Assembly (NCBI GenBank): GCA_020310875.1
Contig: CM035428.1
Location: forward strand, 108,943,245 to 109,007,244
Length of the DNA stretch: 64,000 nt
From: Ceratopteris richardii
Lineage: Eukaryota; Streptophyta; Polypodiopsida; Polypodiales; Pteridaceae
Reading direction: 5' to 3'
Part shown: one piece after another, positions 34,001-45,845 of the stretch
How the letters are laid out: every line of letters begins with the position of its first letter
Position numbering within the stretch: the first letter of the stretch is position 1
Made by a program: the position numbers and the translations under genes
The notes under the pieces: generated by a model
The model's database searches: none
Told to the model about the DNA's origin: nothing
What the model saw: the letters and a program-made list of their open reading frames with translations, nothing else

Positions 34001-34314
34001 TCACAGCGACTGTTGAGTGTGTGTGGCTCAGACGTCTTATGGCTGATTTGGGTGTTGGCCAGTCTTCTGCCACCACCATCTTCACTGACAGCCAGAGCGC
34101 ATTGGCAGTTGTGAGGAACCCTGTGTTCCATGCTCGCACTAAGCACATTGAGGTGCATTATCACTATGTCAGGGAGAGGTTCTCTGCTGGGGAGATCAGC
34201 TTGGCATATGTGCCCACGCAGGAGAACATTGCAGACCTTTTCACGAAGGCTCTACCTAGGGAGAAGTTTGAAGCTTTTCGCAAAGCTTTGGGCTTACTTC
34301 CTTTTGTGGAGTGA
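31063..34314 (+). pseudogene. C1 pol: protease, integrase, reverse transcriptase, RNase H (one TAG)
   Basis: A single frame apart from TAG at 32530-32532 (TCT TAG CCT, probably once CAG). In order: protease WYFDSGATKH (second tandem copy, from 31071); GAG-pre-integrase HARFGHLNF with CEGCILGK; integrase catalytic residues in VHSDVCGP, RSDRGGEY and QNEVAERKNR; copia RT motifs KWVYKLKRKPDG, KYKARLVAKGY, LDIKTAFLNGDL and the catalytic YVDDML; RNase H FSDSDWAGC and SSCEAEYRA; end LFTKALPREKF. All catalytic residues I can place are present. The 5' boundary of the frame is created by the duplication, so no natural start codon is implied. Apart from the TAG it is well preserved, in contrast to gag. 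Confidence 0.92.
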
Positions 34315-34378
34315 TTTCCACATAGCTTGGCACTTGCTTATACATGAGTGCCAGCTCCTTGTTCACCGCATCACTCCC

Positions 34379-34388
34379 AGGGGGGATT
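34379..34388 (+). other. C1 polypurine tract
   Basis: AGGGGGGATT directly precedes the 3' LTR. Purine tracts at this site prime plus-strand cDNA synthesis. Confidence 0.85.
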
Positions 34389-34618
34389 TGTTGATATATT
34401 TAGGTAGTGATGTGTGTGAACACTCTAGGACCGCCGGGGCACTTTTTTCCCTCTTTAGGAGGTTTTTTTCCCCCGGCTTGTATATACGCCTATTGCCCTA
34501 ATGGGCTACTTATCTTTGTACATTCTCTAGTAATACACTCAGTCTTGTGTGTTGTGCTCCAAGCTTCTTCTTCTTCCTTGTGCTGTTCGCGTGCTTCCGC
34601 AGACGTCTAACTCCAACA
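34389..34618 (+). repeat. C1 3' LTR
   Basis: 230 bp, TGTTGATATATTTAGG to CTAACTCCAACA. Followed by GTAACTCC, which does not continue the leader found left of the 5' LTR. Confidence 0.9.
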
Positions 34619-34708
34619 GTAACTCCATGTGGGGTTAGTGCAATTAACATATGCACCTTTACAAGGATAAAAGTAAATTGACTTTTACAAGGGAATGGTC
34701 ATATGTGA

Positions 34709-35434
34709 CTATATGAGAGTGAAGACTTCAACATTATGTTTCATGAAGTAACGAATGGTCCATCTACTATAATCATCTATGAATGAAACATAGTACCTTG
34801 ATCCTGAGATTGATGGCTCTCTGCTAGGACCCCAGACATTTGTGTGCACAAGCTCAAAGTAGTCTTCATACATGTATCCTTTTCTCTTGAATGGTTGATT
34901 GTGAGATTTTCCAAATTGGCATGCTCCACATTTGTAGATCATGTGTTGCTTGGACACATTTGGAATGCCAAGCACGCTCTGATCCCTGCATATTTGCTTT
35001 AGTGTTCTTTCACCTATATGACCTAGCCTTTTATGCCATATCTCTAGTTTAGAAAGGGTTTGATCTTTGTAATTGAAGAGTGCAATGTTTCTGGTATCTT
35101 CAACTTCAAATGTAAAGATTCTACAAAATTTCTCACCTTTTACAATTCTCTTGAAGCCTTGTTGAGGGTCCTCCACATATGCTCCATGCCTTGCGAATCT
35201 AACCTCTAAGCCCTCAACAATCTGCCCAACATTGATTAGATTTTTTGTTATGGTTGGCACATATAGTACCTTACTTAAAAGGTTCATGTTACCATCAGAA
35301 GCCTTGACACTTCTAATCTTGTTTATAGAGTGTCTAGTGTCATCACCTATCTGCACTTCATGCTTTCCTTTAGGTTCTTCAAGATTAGATAGCAATGCTA
35401 CATTTCCAGCCACATGATTGGAACAACCAGAATC
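34709..35434 (-). pseudogene. Copia C2 protease to integrase N-terminus (truncated)
   Basis: On the minus strand the retropepsin site CIDSGCSNHVAGN begins near 35440, followed by an open frame to 34709. It has the GAG-pre-integrase finger IWHKRLGHIGERTLKQI with CGACQFGKSH, then VHTNVWGP and FIDDYSRW of the integrase core. The usual motif is VHTDVWGP; Asn replaces the first catalytic Asp. The frame ends soon after, and no RT or RNase H is present between 34709 and the C1 3' LTR, so the element is truncated. It is a different copia lineage from C1. Confidence 0.85.
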
Positions 35435-36425
35435 AATACAGACAGTTGTTATAATCTCTTATACCTCTAAAGCCTCCTTGATAGTTTTTGTTGTAGCCTT
35501 GGTTGTAGTTGTGATGGTAATTGCTTCCTCCATTCTTGAACCTGCCTCTGGATTGTCTATAGCCTCCTCTATGGAAGCCTCTTCCTCCTTGATTCCTTGG
35601 GTTCTTGAAGCCCTCATCTATGGTATGATTGGTTGAGCCACAGATATTGCAAGGTGAAGAGTTGTATGATCTCCCCCTGCCTTGCTTTCCTCCTCTACCC
35701 CTTCCTCTAGTACCTTTTCCTCTACCTGTGAAGTTCACTTGAGAGGTACTTGCCTCTTATTCATTCTTTTTACCTTTGCCTTTATCTTTACTCTTATTTA
35801 TCTCTCTCTAAAGGGAAAAAGATTGATTACCTCTAGAGTTGTCTCCATTCTTGTTGAGCTTTGTCTCATGTGTGAAGAGTTGCCCCATCAATGTGTTGAG
35901 GTCAGGAATCTGCATGTCCATATATAGATCCATTCTTGTGGTGAAGGACTCCCACTTATCATAAGCTTTGATGCCATTTATGATATGCCTTACTATCTGA
36001 TCCTCTTCTATCTCTTCTCCAATGCTCCCAAGTTGGTTAGCTACATCCTTCATCTTGGTTACATAGTCAACTACACTTTGCTTTGGTTGCTTCTTCAAGG
36101 TTGTGAATTCCATCCATAGCTAGTTCTTTATAGCCCTTGTATTTGATGAGAAGTATGAAGAAAGTATTTCCCAAGTCTCTTAGAAGGTCTTGCAATTCCT
36201 AATCTGGGGTAATAAAAAATTAGATATTGAGTTAAGTATATAAGACCTGGCTAGAACATCCTTTGCACACCATGTAGTTAGCCTTTCTTGCTCTTCTCTT
36301 CTAGGTTGATCTTTGCTTCTAAATATTGGCATCTCCTCATGTCGAGAGATGTATCCATGTAAGATTCTTCCTTGAAGTTTGGCTTGCATCCTTAAGGACC
36401 ATGCTTGATATTTGGCCCTATCCAA
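35435..36425 (-). pseudogene. Copia C2 gag (UBN2) with glycine-rich nucleocapsid
   Basis: From high to low coordinates: 36425-36180 (YQAWSLRMQAKLQGR, the gag N-terminus); 36113-35808 (FTTLKKQPKQSVVDYVTKMK, UBN2 core); 35738-35433, a Gly/Arg/Asn-rich tail with CNICGSTNHTIDEGF, a zinc knuckle whose last Cys is lost. Stops and frame changes separate the blocks, and another frame change near 35440 precedes the protease. Family role: capsid and RNA packaging. Confidence 0.8.
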
Positions 36426-36472
36426 TTAGTCAATGAATGATGGAAATCCATCTCCCATCTTGCCTTGATGTT

Positions 36473-37000
36473 GCTCTAATACCGTTGTTGGAGGAGATGG
36501 TGGATAGATTCCAGAGATGAAGTGGTGCTGCAAAATCCTCCTTCACATGAGCCAAGAACAAGTTATGGAGAGTATAGTATACCCCTTGAGCTTCCCAAGA
36601 ATCACACATAATCACCTATGTGCTTTGGAGCATGATGCTCTAATCAATGGATCAAAACAGATGAGTAGAAAGTTCAACCATGAGCTAAGACTTGCTATTT
36701 TGGTCTTTGCACATGTTTAGTGGAGTGCTCTCAACCTACTAGAAATTGACTAAATTCATTTTGGAAGTACCTAATTAGCTTAGATATCTACCAATTACAA
36801 GTTATTTCAATAAAAAGGATCAAGTGTACATTGAGAATGATGCTCAACAAGTTGGAAGACTAGCTCGACATTTTTGGGCTACTACAGTGGCAAGATGGGT
36901 GAGCAGAAATATAAAGATATCTCAAGATTGAGAAAATCAATGACAAAGAAACTTTGTAGATATGAAATAGACAATATACTGAATCTATAGCATTTTAAAT
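36473..37000 (-). repeat. C2 degenerate primer site and 5' LTR (outer end not found)
   Basis: The minus strand reads CTCCAACA then ACGGTATTAGAGC, a mutated version of the tRNA-iMet primer site. The LTR therefore starts at 36486 (TGTTGGAG on the plus strand) and extends right. I could not locate its other end; the right coordinate is a guess. Confidence 0.5.
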
Positions 37001-37250
37001 TACATAAAATAGTCAACTATGCACTGAGAATCAAGTTTGAGAAGATCACTATTTTGAGATGAACTTGACAGAGAGGTGAAGTAGGAAGTGATCAAAGTGT
37101 ATGTATTAAATCACATAGAAATACAATGACATTGGCAATGTGTAATTGCACAATGTGAGGGTAGTGATGGAGATATGGAATGAGCTCCTAATCACAACAT
37201 GAATACCAAGATGTCATAACCATCCTCATGATAATGACAATCCCATGATT
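37001..37250. other. No recognised feature
   Basis: AT-rich, no open frame. It may still belong to the C2 LTR. Confidence 0.3.
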
Positions 37251-37252
37251 AT

Positions 37253-37714
37253 TCATTCACTACTATGTTCATCATTGCTAAGATTTTTGCCCAATTGTGG
37301 GGGTTCAAACTCTTCATCTAGAAAGATCATAGGTTCATAGGTTTTGTATTGAAGTGATCTGTGATTCACGTATGCTCCTATGTCTCTGGCTTCTGGTCTC
37401 TTCTCCTCTTCTTTTGCAAGCTTATGCATCCATAATTGGGTGTCCTTAGGCACCCATGAAGCGTTTGAGCCTATGGAGTGCACCTATTCACTCTCATCTT
37501 GTTTCTTATGGATCGGATTCTAGTGCAAGGATGATACATATCTATGTGTGTAGTCTTTGAGATTACCCTTGGTAGTTATCCCTAAATGTTGTAAGTACAG
37601 AGAATTGGTTCCCCAATCTTGCACTATCTGCCATTGTCTCATCGGATTTCTACCCAAGATCATTTCACATACATGATTCTTTTGCAATTCACATAATGGC
37701 AAAAGTGTGCTCAA
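37253..37714 (-). pseudogene. LTR-element polyprotein fragment, retropepsin-tail-like
   Basis: Two consecutive minus-strand frames (37714-37520 and 37483-37253) read LCELQKNHVCEMILGRNPMR and then WMHKLAKEEEKRPEARDIG. The first resembles the end of a Ty3-type aspartic protease (ILGRPW motif family), the second a linker before RT. No RT is present. Assignment is by resemblance only. Confidence 0.35.
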
Positions 37715-37799
37715 AATCTAAAACACAAGTAGTGAGAGTGATTCCTAGCAATCCTAGCAGTTAATCTATATGTCTCTCATCCATTTGCGGCTTCATTCA

Positions 37800-40700
37800 C
37801 ATTGGTATCGAAGTTGGTTTTTCTCAATGCTTCCACAAGGAAGTGGTAGCAATGGCAACTCTTGCTCTTGAATCTTGGATTGCCTTCTTTGCGTATCCTT
37901 GATAGGTGACAGGAAGATAGGTGTTTCATTCTTCATCTTTATTCGTATCTCCTATCTTGTCTAAGGGTATCTTTGGAACTTTTCTATGTGATCCAAACTG
38001 AGAGTTGGAACTAGCAGTTTTTGGTACTTGGTTTGCTACTTGTTTTGAAAAGTATGGCTTCATTTTTAAAAACTCTTCTAAAGTGAGATGGCACTACACT
38101 TTAGTGTTCTTTACTACCTTCATGTTTCTAGGTATCACTAATTATTAGTTTCTAATCATTATCATGAGATCTCTCATTTGATTAGACTTTGATTCCCATG
38201 GGCCTATGAAATGAGGCTATTCTTGTAAAAAGTTGGATTCAAAATCTAGTATCTCACTTGACTACACATCTTCCTGCTCTTTGTATACCCCACTTTTCTT
38301 CTTGAATATCTCTCAAGAATTCTTATGAATATTTATCGATTGAAGGAGGGATCCCCCCCTTGAGTTAGGGACATAAGAGTCTACTAGCAAGAATTCTCCT
38401 ATCTATCTGATAGCCCTTTAAAGTGCAATTCTGGTTTGACTTGGTTACTTTGATTGAAGTGTTGACTAGCCACCAACATTGCTTAAGCTAGTTCAACCAT
38501 TTTGATGCAAAATTTCATTCTTTCTACATCTAAGTCCACTATAGGGTAGCTCTTTTATACATCTGGTGCATTTGGTCCTTCTCTCAATCATGCCTAATAA
38601 GCCTTGAACATCATGTCTAAGTTTTTTGGAATGAGATCTGCTAACCTTGATCCTAACTTCCACATGGGTGGAGTCTCTAATGGGACTTGCAAAGTTAGTT
38701 CTACATTTTTTTTCCTTTTTCTCTTTAAAGCTACCTTCTAAATCTTCTAGTTTTTTGGACCACTTTCTCTTTATTATTTCCCTAGAATCTTTCCATCATA
38801 GGTTTTTCTTTTACTAGACTCGTCACTATTTCTAGGCTTTGAATCTTTGTGTTGGTTACTTTGTTGGGCGTGCTGTAACACCAATGCTCTAGTGACTCCT
38901 TGGTTAGACACGAATGTGGGTGGATATCTATTTGAGCCCTACAGTATGCCTATTACATTGATTGTATTTATCTTTGAGTTATTAGCTAGATGCTTAGGAA
39001 ACTCACATATAGATTACCATACTCTGAACAATATCCTTGAATGGTAAGATAGTGTGGTTGACTTGCTAGTGGGGGATGTGGGCATTCACATATGAAGTGA
39101 TCTCCTGGACATCTATAACATGGTCCTCTAGGGGTCTATGGTCTCATCTGTCTCATCTGGGCCTAGAGTTAATATTTGTATATAGTGCAATCGTATGATC
39201 TAGCTCCCAACTCTAGTCCTTTGCTGAGATCTCATATTGATTAGTCTCTATATGTTCTAATAGATCAATGTAGTAGGTCATGTCATGTTCTCCATGAGAT
39301 GAGTAAAAAATATTTGCATTAGGATCATTCTCAATTATCAATGGGGAAACTAGCACTAAATCCATATCGAGATTTTCTTCTACCACCACATACATTACAT
39401 TGGTAGAGGGTGGCGGTTGTTGACCTAGTACTAGTTGTGGCCTAGTATATGTTTGGTATTGTGGTTGGTAATTTCTTTTTTCCTTAAATTAGGGCTACTA
39501 TTGATACTTATTTTGGTACCTATATGGCTGTATATATGATTATTGATAGTTTTTTGTGACTGCTTGCTTGTTCTATGGGCAATCTTGTGACATGTGGTCT
39601 ATGCATTTCCTCTCAATGGTGCTTGGAGCTACATTATTCTTGTGTTGCATAGGGCAAACATTATCCATGTGATTATCATTGTAGGTATAGCAATGTTTGA
39701 TGGCAATTGCTTATTGTGAACATTTCCTCCTAATTTTTTTCCCACTAGCTCAGCTAATTCCTCCACTGAGGATGAAGGTTTGGATGTGACACTAGTTGAG
39801 CATTCTCATCCTTTATAGATCTTGGACAACTCTACCTCTTCTCCTAAATTTTCTTCTATATGGATGCATATCCTCACAGAGTGGCCTATGATATTTGGCT
39901 TTTTCTCAACACATGCATAAATAGGCTAGGTAATCACAGGGATCTCCCCTACCATTTAAATAGTTCTTCATGGTCTTAAACACCTACAAAGGTCTCAAGG
40001 TCCTCAATTTCTCTCTGTCTCTCTCTCTCTCCATATATATATATATATATATATCGTGCTCTCTCTTTGGATAAAGGAAATTCATCGTCATGTCTATGTG
40101 ATCTCCATCCTCTAACCCTCTCTCTTTCTAGACTACTTGTGCCTTGTTCTAACCTACCTCTTGCTAGGCTGTGCAAAAAACTTACTTTTGGAGCTTCTTT
40201 GCTTTTATCTCTAGTAACTCCTGAAGAGTTTCCCTATCCTACACTAATAGAGGGCTCGTGTAGGGGAAAATTTTTTGGCCTTGCCAAAAATGATTCTGCC
40301 TACTATAGTTAGAGACTAAGTACATTCGTTCGAAATAAGGACTCATGTAAGTCCATTTCCCTTGGATGTTTGTGTCCTTAAACTCATATCCTAAGTACTC
40401 TTGCTTAATATGAGGCTTGTCAAACTTGAACTTCCAAAAAGCCTCTTTGGTAGCATGTTAGCACATAGATCTATGGCGGAATTTTCCTAAGGTATCTTCA
40501 TGGTAGCTATGATTCTGGTAAGTACTAACTTCTTCCTAGGAGTGGATGGAATCTCCTTTGGATCATCCTCTTTTGAATCTCAAACTTTTGACTCTTGGAG
40601 AATGTTCTCAAAGGCGTCTATCCTCTCAAGGTGACTAGTAATCACATACATAGTCCCTTGGTTTTCTATATAAGATCCATTCTCAAACTTGAATACTTGA

Positions 40701-41600
40701 TGATCTAAACCATAGGTATTCTTTAGGTTTCTCAACTACATACTGAACTTCTCAAACCATCCTTATAGATGTGAGCACCTAATCGTTTGGTTTGGATATA
40801 CTACAGTTGTGTCTTGTAGGGCCTTTCTTGCACCTCTAGGTAGGTAGCCATATTGCTATGAGTTGATATCTCCATGTTCTAAGAGCTATCTGACTCACTC
40901 GTCTATTGGCTATCACTCGACTGGGGGGCTAACTAATTGCTTAGACCAAGAACTCTCTACATGATTGACATTATCTTCAGATGACATTAGGCTTTGTCAA
41001 TCCACTTTGCCAAGCTACTTACATGATCTAAGGTTCATGAATTAGCAGAGTTACCTTTCCTTTTCCTTTAATTTCCACTTTGTAAATAGGGTTCACTTAT
41101 TACTTCACTTTTTGAGTCAATTTTACTTGTGAATTCTTTTCTTGATGAGTTTTTGTTAGGAATATTTATGTTGTTCAACTTGATTATGGACCGTGTCTTT
41201 GTGTTCTTTTGCCCTTAAATATTTTTTAATTACAAATGTTTTAAAGTCTTGCACTTGATTCCCTTAAGTTTTCTTGGACTTGAGTATTCCTAACATCACC
41301 TTGTGCACAATTGTTAGGACTAAGCGCTTAGTCTAAGCTGGAATTGATAAGGGGTTTTGTACATTTCCAACCTCAAGTCATGTGTGTTTCTCTAAGTAGC
41401 CCAAGATGGTCTCCCAAGGTTTTTCTAATCTACCACAACCCCTTGCGAGAGTCTCATTCACTTGCAATCCAGCCTTGTAGCTCCTGTAATCCACCCAAAA
41501 GACCTTAAAAATTAGACCAAATTTAAATAAAAAAATCAAAACCCTAATTTTCTTGTATAGGTTGTCTACCACAATAGGTTAGTGTATCACAATAGGTGGG
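37800..41600 (-). pseudogene. Strongly decayed gag-like region with several zinc knuckles
   Basis: Minus-strand reading with many stops. Recognisable pieces are CYRCPGDHFICECPHP (about 39115-39065), CYTYNDNHMDNVCP and a following C...HMSQDCP (about 39690-39585), and FENGSYIENQGTMYVITSH (about 40700-40640). Knuckle-like motifs upstream of a protease-like tail on the same strand suggest one LTR element reading right to left. Also noted: TTGGTATCGAAG on the plus strand at 37803, a weak primer-site match. I do not recognise the family. Confidence 0.35.
40018..40054. repeat. CT and AT microsatellites
   Basis: (CT)n followed by (AT)n, ending at about 40054. Confidence 0.8.
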
Positions 41601-42140
41601 GTTTGTAAGGATAGACCCTTCTATCATCATAGGGCACTCTATTGCAATAGAACAATGTGTCATGTGGGCACTCTATCATGATATATGGTCATTCTACCAT
41701 AAAAGACGGGTCTATCATAGAAGGGGTTTGTTGTGATGGACAAGCGGGTCTATTGCAATGCACCAGTCTATACTGACAGATGGGATCTATCATGAAAGGG
41801 GTGTGTCACAATGGGCAGGGGGTCTATCGGGATGGACCAATGCATCATGATAGATGGAGTCTGTCGTGATAGACAAGTAACTATCACTTTTTTGGTCTAT
41901 CATGGGATCGGTCCATCATGATAGAGAGGGTGCAATAGAGGGTCTCTATGGTGTATATTGTTCTATCGTGATAGAGGGTTTCTATCTCAATGGAGTGTTC
42001 TATCATGACATATGGTCACTCTATCAAAATGGATGGGTACATTAGGGTTGGTCTATCGTGATGGACTAGTCTATCATGATAGACAGGGTCTATCATGATA
42101 GACAGGGTCTATCATGATAGATCAAATCTATCTTCAATCA
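41570..42140. repeat. Minisatellite of the palindrome TCTATCATGATAGA
   Basis: About 570 bp of imperfect units, typically 19-30 bp, containing TCTATCATGATAGA or close variants, with spacers such as CAGGG or a run of G. Three exact copies sit at 42070-42083, 42089-42102 and 42108-42121 (period 19). The motif is its own reverse complement. Units to the left are more diverged. Confidence 0.85.
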
Positions 42141-42399
42141 TGAGTTTTGGCCTATCTCAATAAAGCCAAAAAATTAGGTATTTTGAAATCCATTTAGTGC
42201 TTGGGAATGAAACTTGGGAGGCCTACATCATGCTAAACATGCATCTATAAAAATACAACTTTTTTGCTTTATCATGAGAAATAGAATCAGTTGGCACAAA
42301 CTTCAAAAAAATGCGAACATACATGTGTGCAATTTTGGACACGATGATGGACCTGAATATGCTATAGAACACTAAAAACGTGCAAAACAAAAGAACATG

Positions 42400-43260
42400 C
42401 TCTCTTGTTTTTTTTTTCTCTTTCTCTCTCTCTCTCGCTCATGAAAATGAGAGAACTAAAGGGGATGGGTAAATATGAAAAAAAAAAGGTTATGGTGAAG
42501 ATGATGAAGTGTGGCTATGGTGATGGAAGGTGGAGAATATGAAAATGATGCAAAAAGTTGATGACAATAGCAAAAAGAAACTTGAAAAAACTACTAATTT
42601 TACCTTCGAACATCAATCCTTCAACACTTTTACCATCGAAAGTTCATCCTCAAGCGCGTTCCCCGACAACAACATCAAATATGGTGTCTCTCTCGACAAG
42701 GATGAGTATCATGTCAAGAAGCTTCACCTCCTTAATTGCCAATCCATGGAGATCTGAGGATGATCTGACCATCATGAACAAGTAATGTGCACAAAGGTGA
42801 AGGTGAGAAGCACGCTAGATAAACACACACATACACACACACACACAAAGAAGGTAGAGACAAGAAAGAGACCATGGAAGGAAGAATACTTCTATTATCA
42901 ATGCTCTCAGAATACAAGAATCCGACAACAATCCAACATAAAAAAATGAGCTCTCTAGCTCTTTTTATAGATTTCTAGTGACTTTGGCCAGTTTCATACT
43001 TAGTATAGTGTAAAATTAGATTCTAGGCTACCTTTGAACCATCTTATGAGCTCTAAAAAATATAAAATTTGGTGGGTAAATTCTACCTAATCCTCAAACT
43101 TGAGAAATCCTTGACTTGCACAAAATGGATGGAGTAGTAATCTTAAAAATCTATGATTTATGGTACAAGAATAGTGATGAATATTACTATTGTGTTCTTC
43201 ATGAACTTTAATGACTTCAAACTTTTGGGAAAAATTAAGGTTCAAGATCCAATATCCTCA
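42400..43260 (-). repeat. LTR-like block G, copy 1, with TATA box
   Basis: Shares with 55000-55530 (same orientation) and 54150-54515 (opposite) the string CTATAAAAAGAGCTAGAG on the minus strand (TATA at 42961-42970), preceded by TTTTGTGCAAGTCAAGGATTT and followed by a GT/CA-rich zone. The TATA element and its position upstream of a decayed gag on the same strand suggest a 5' LTR promoter. The LTR ends are not resolved. Confidence 0.55.
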
Positions 43261-43490
43261 TGCACATGTCTCTTCCCATAATTCCTCTTTGTTTGTGCCT
43301 AGTTCCTCTCTTCTGGTTAGACCATGGCCTTGCACACTACCAACACCACTCAAAAACCACTTTAAAGTGGCCTATGAAGACTTACCTATGATGTTTGAGG
43401 GACCAAGTCTGTAATCTAGTCAAATCTTCCACTTGCTAGCCATTCTTTTGGGCGTCTAGGTAACTCTAGGTCAGCAATGAGAATAGGTTC
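43261..43490. other. No recognised feature
   Basis: No gene. It lies between the LTR-like block and the LINE relic. Confidence 0.35.
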
Positions 43491-43494
43491 TAAC

Positions 43495-45000
43495 CAAGCT
43501 TGATAGTAAACTCCCATATTGGAAGGGTATGCAAAACAATTTCATGGGAAAGATATGGTTTTAGACCTATTCCTCATCTCCTCCTTAATCTTCTTTTTGA
43601 GTTTTTTGTGATGAACTAAAATGAGCACTTGAAGGTGGAGAGAGTCTATAAGAACTTCATTTAGAAATGAGATCATAATAGGAAGGGGTTCCTAAGATAA
43701 AATGGGAGATTTTTGCTAGCCCCAAGGTTATTGGTGGATTGGACATTCTAGATGTGTTGGCCTTGGCCAACAAGCTTTTGGACAAACAGATGATGAAAGT
43801 TTGATGTAGTAACAAGGGGAATTTCTTAAAGCTTATCTTTAAGAACTACCTTAACCTTTCCCTCTTTGGAATCCCCAAATGGAAAGGCCTCGATCAACAC
43901 ACCCTCTTGTTGTTTTCATTTTTGTTGTCCCTAAGGGATCATATATGATTTGCTCGTTGTGAAAAGACTAGAACATTGTGTGCCCTTTTTCTACATCGAT
44001 AATGACTAGAAATGGGTTATTGGCATTAGGCAACATGACTTTAGATGGTTCTTAATTACTGGTATCTGGTGTGTTGGGAGAGACAAAATCCAAAGAGTTA
44101 AGAGAAAGTCTTCCAAAGGTTTGTAAGTGGAGGCACCTTTGGAACCAAGATAGAAGAAGAAATTAGATAATATATGCATACAAACACCCTATGCACATGG
44201 TGGAGCATGAATATTGGTGCCTTTTAAGGCATAAATTCAGTGCATGTTTTGCCTTGCAAACTCATTTTTTTCTTGGCTAGGATCCCCCCATTTGAAAGGT
44301 TTGAACTGGGACAACCAAAAGAAAGATGAAATATATTTTGAGAATTAGAAGAAACCTCAATATCTATCAATCCTCAAACAAGAGGTGGTACCCTCATTGG
44401 TTCTAGATTAGATGGAAGTTCAAATTCAAGGACATATGGAATTTTCTTCTAGAGGACAAGAAAGTAGTCCTCATGTAGGAGATTCTTTAGGGAGGGATAT
44501 GAACTAACATCAAAGCTAGTAAAATATGTTGCTCCCCTCTGAGATGTAAGAGATGTTTAAGTGGAAAGAGAGACATTTGTCATCTTTTATTTTCCTACTT
44601 GAAGAGCACTATGGTATGTCACCGGCTTAGTAATTTCCTTTTGCTTACTCATCAAATCAACTCAAAGAAAGCTTTGTTTGGAGAATCTATGAGTTGTTCA
44701 ATGTCTCTTTGGAATGCCATTGGAAGTGAAGTTGTGTGGAAAATTTTGATGGACGAGTAACTTCAAAAAATCTACTAGAGATTGGGCTCTAGAGGAATCC
44801 ATTGACCTCCTAGGTAAGGATTAGGAACTATAAAGATCTCCCCTCTACGCACCACAAGGTGTTCATTGTAGACAATAACAAGTTAAAAAGCAAGTGAATC
44901 CCAGAGGAAGGGGACGAAATGGTTATCGATCCTCTATGTACCCCTATCTAATCCTCTTGCATCATTTTCCTTTGTCTTATTAATGAAAGCACTTGTGTAT
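43495..45000 (+). pseudogene. Old LINE ORF2 C-terminal relic
   Basis: Landmarks across changing frames: LDSKLPYWKGMQ near 43500; GGLDILDVLALANKLLDKQM near 43735; LFGIPKWKGL near 43865; a zinc-finger-like CCSPLRCKRC near 44530; and a LINE-type 3' end near 44930-45000 (CTTGCATCATTTTCC...TTATTAATG). It is heavily mutated and older than the other LINE-B copies. Confidence 0.7.
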
Positions 45001-45832
<832 letters not shown>

Positions 45833-45845
45833 AACTTAATACATT

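Larger units (their letters stand above)
29055..34618 (+). mobile_element. Ty1/copia retrotransposon C1, two LTRs, 5.56 kb
   Basis: The 5' LTR is 29055-29286 and the 3' LTR 34389-34618, both TGTTGATATATTTAGG...AACTCCAACA. By eye they differ at about 20 positions (about 91% identical). The primer site is 29289-29300 and the polypurine tract 34379-34388. Internal order is gag, protease, integrase, RT, RNase H, the copia order. The flanks GGTAG and GTAAC do not form a clean 5-bp target duplication. Confidence 0.92.

Noticed and set aside
41570..42140. CRISPR-like array
   Set aside because: The spacers are similar to each other, period is irregular, repeats are diverged palindromes, and the context is a plant genome. 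It is a minisatellite.
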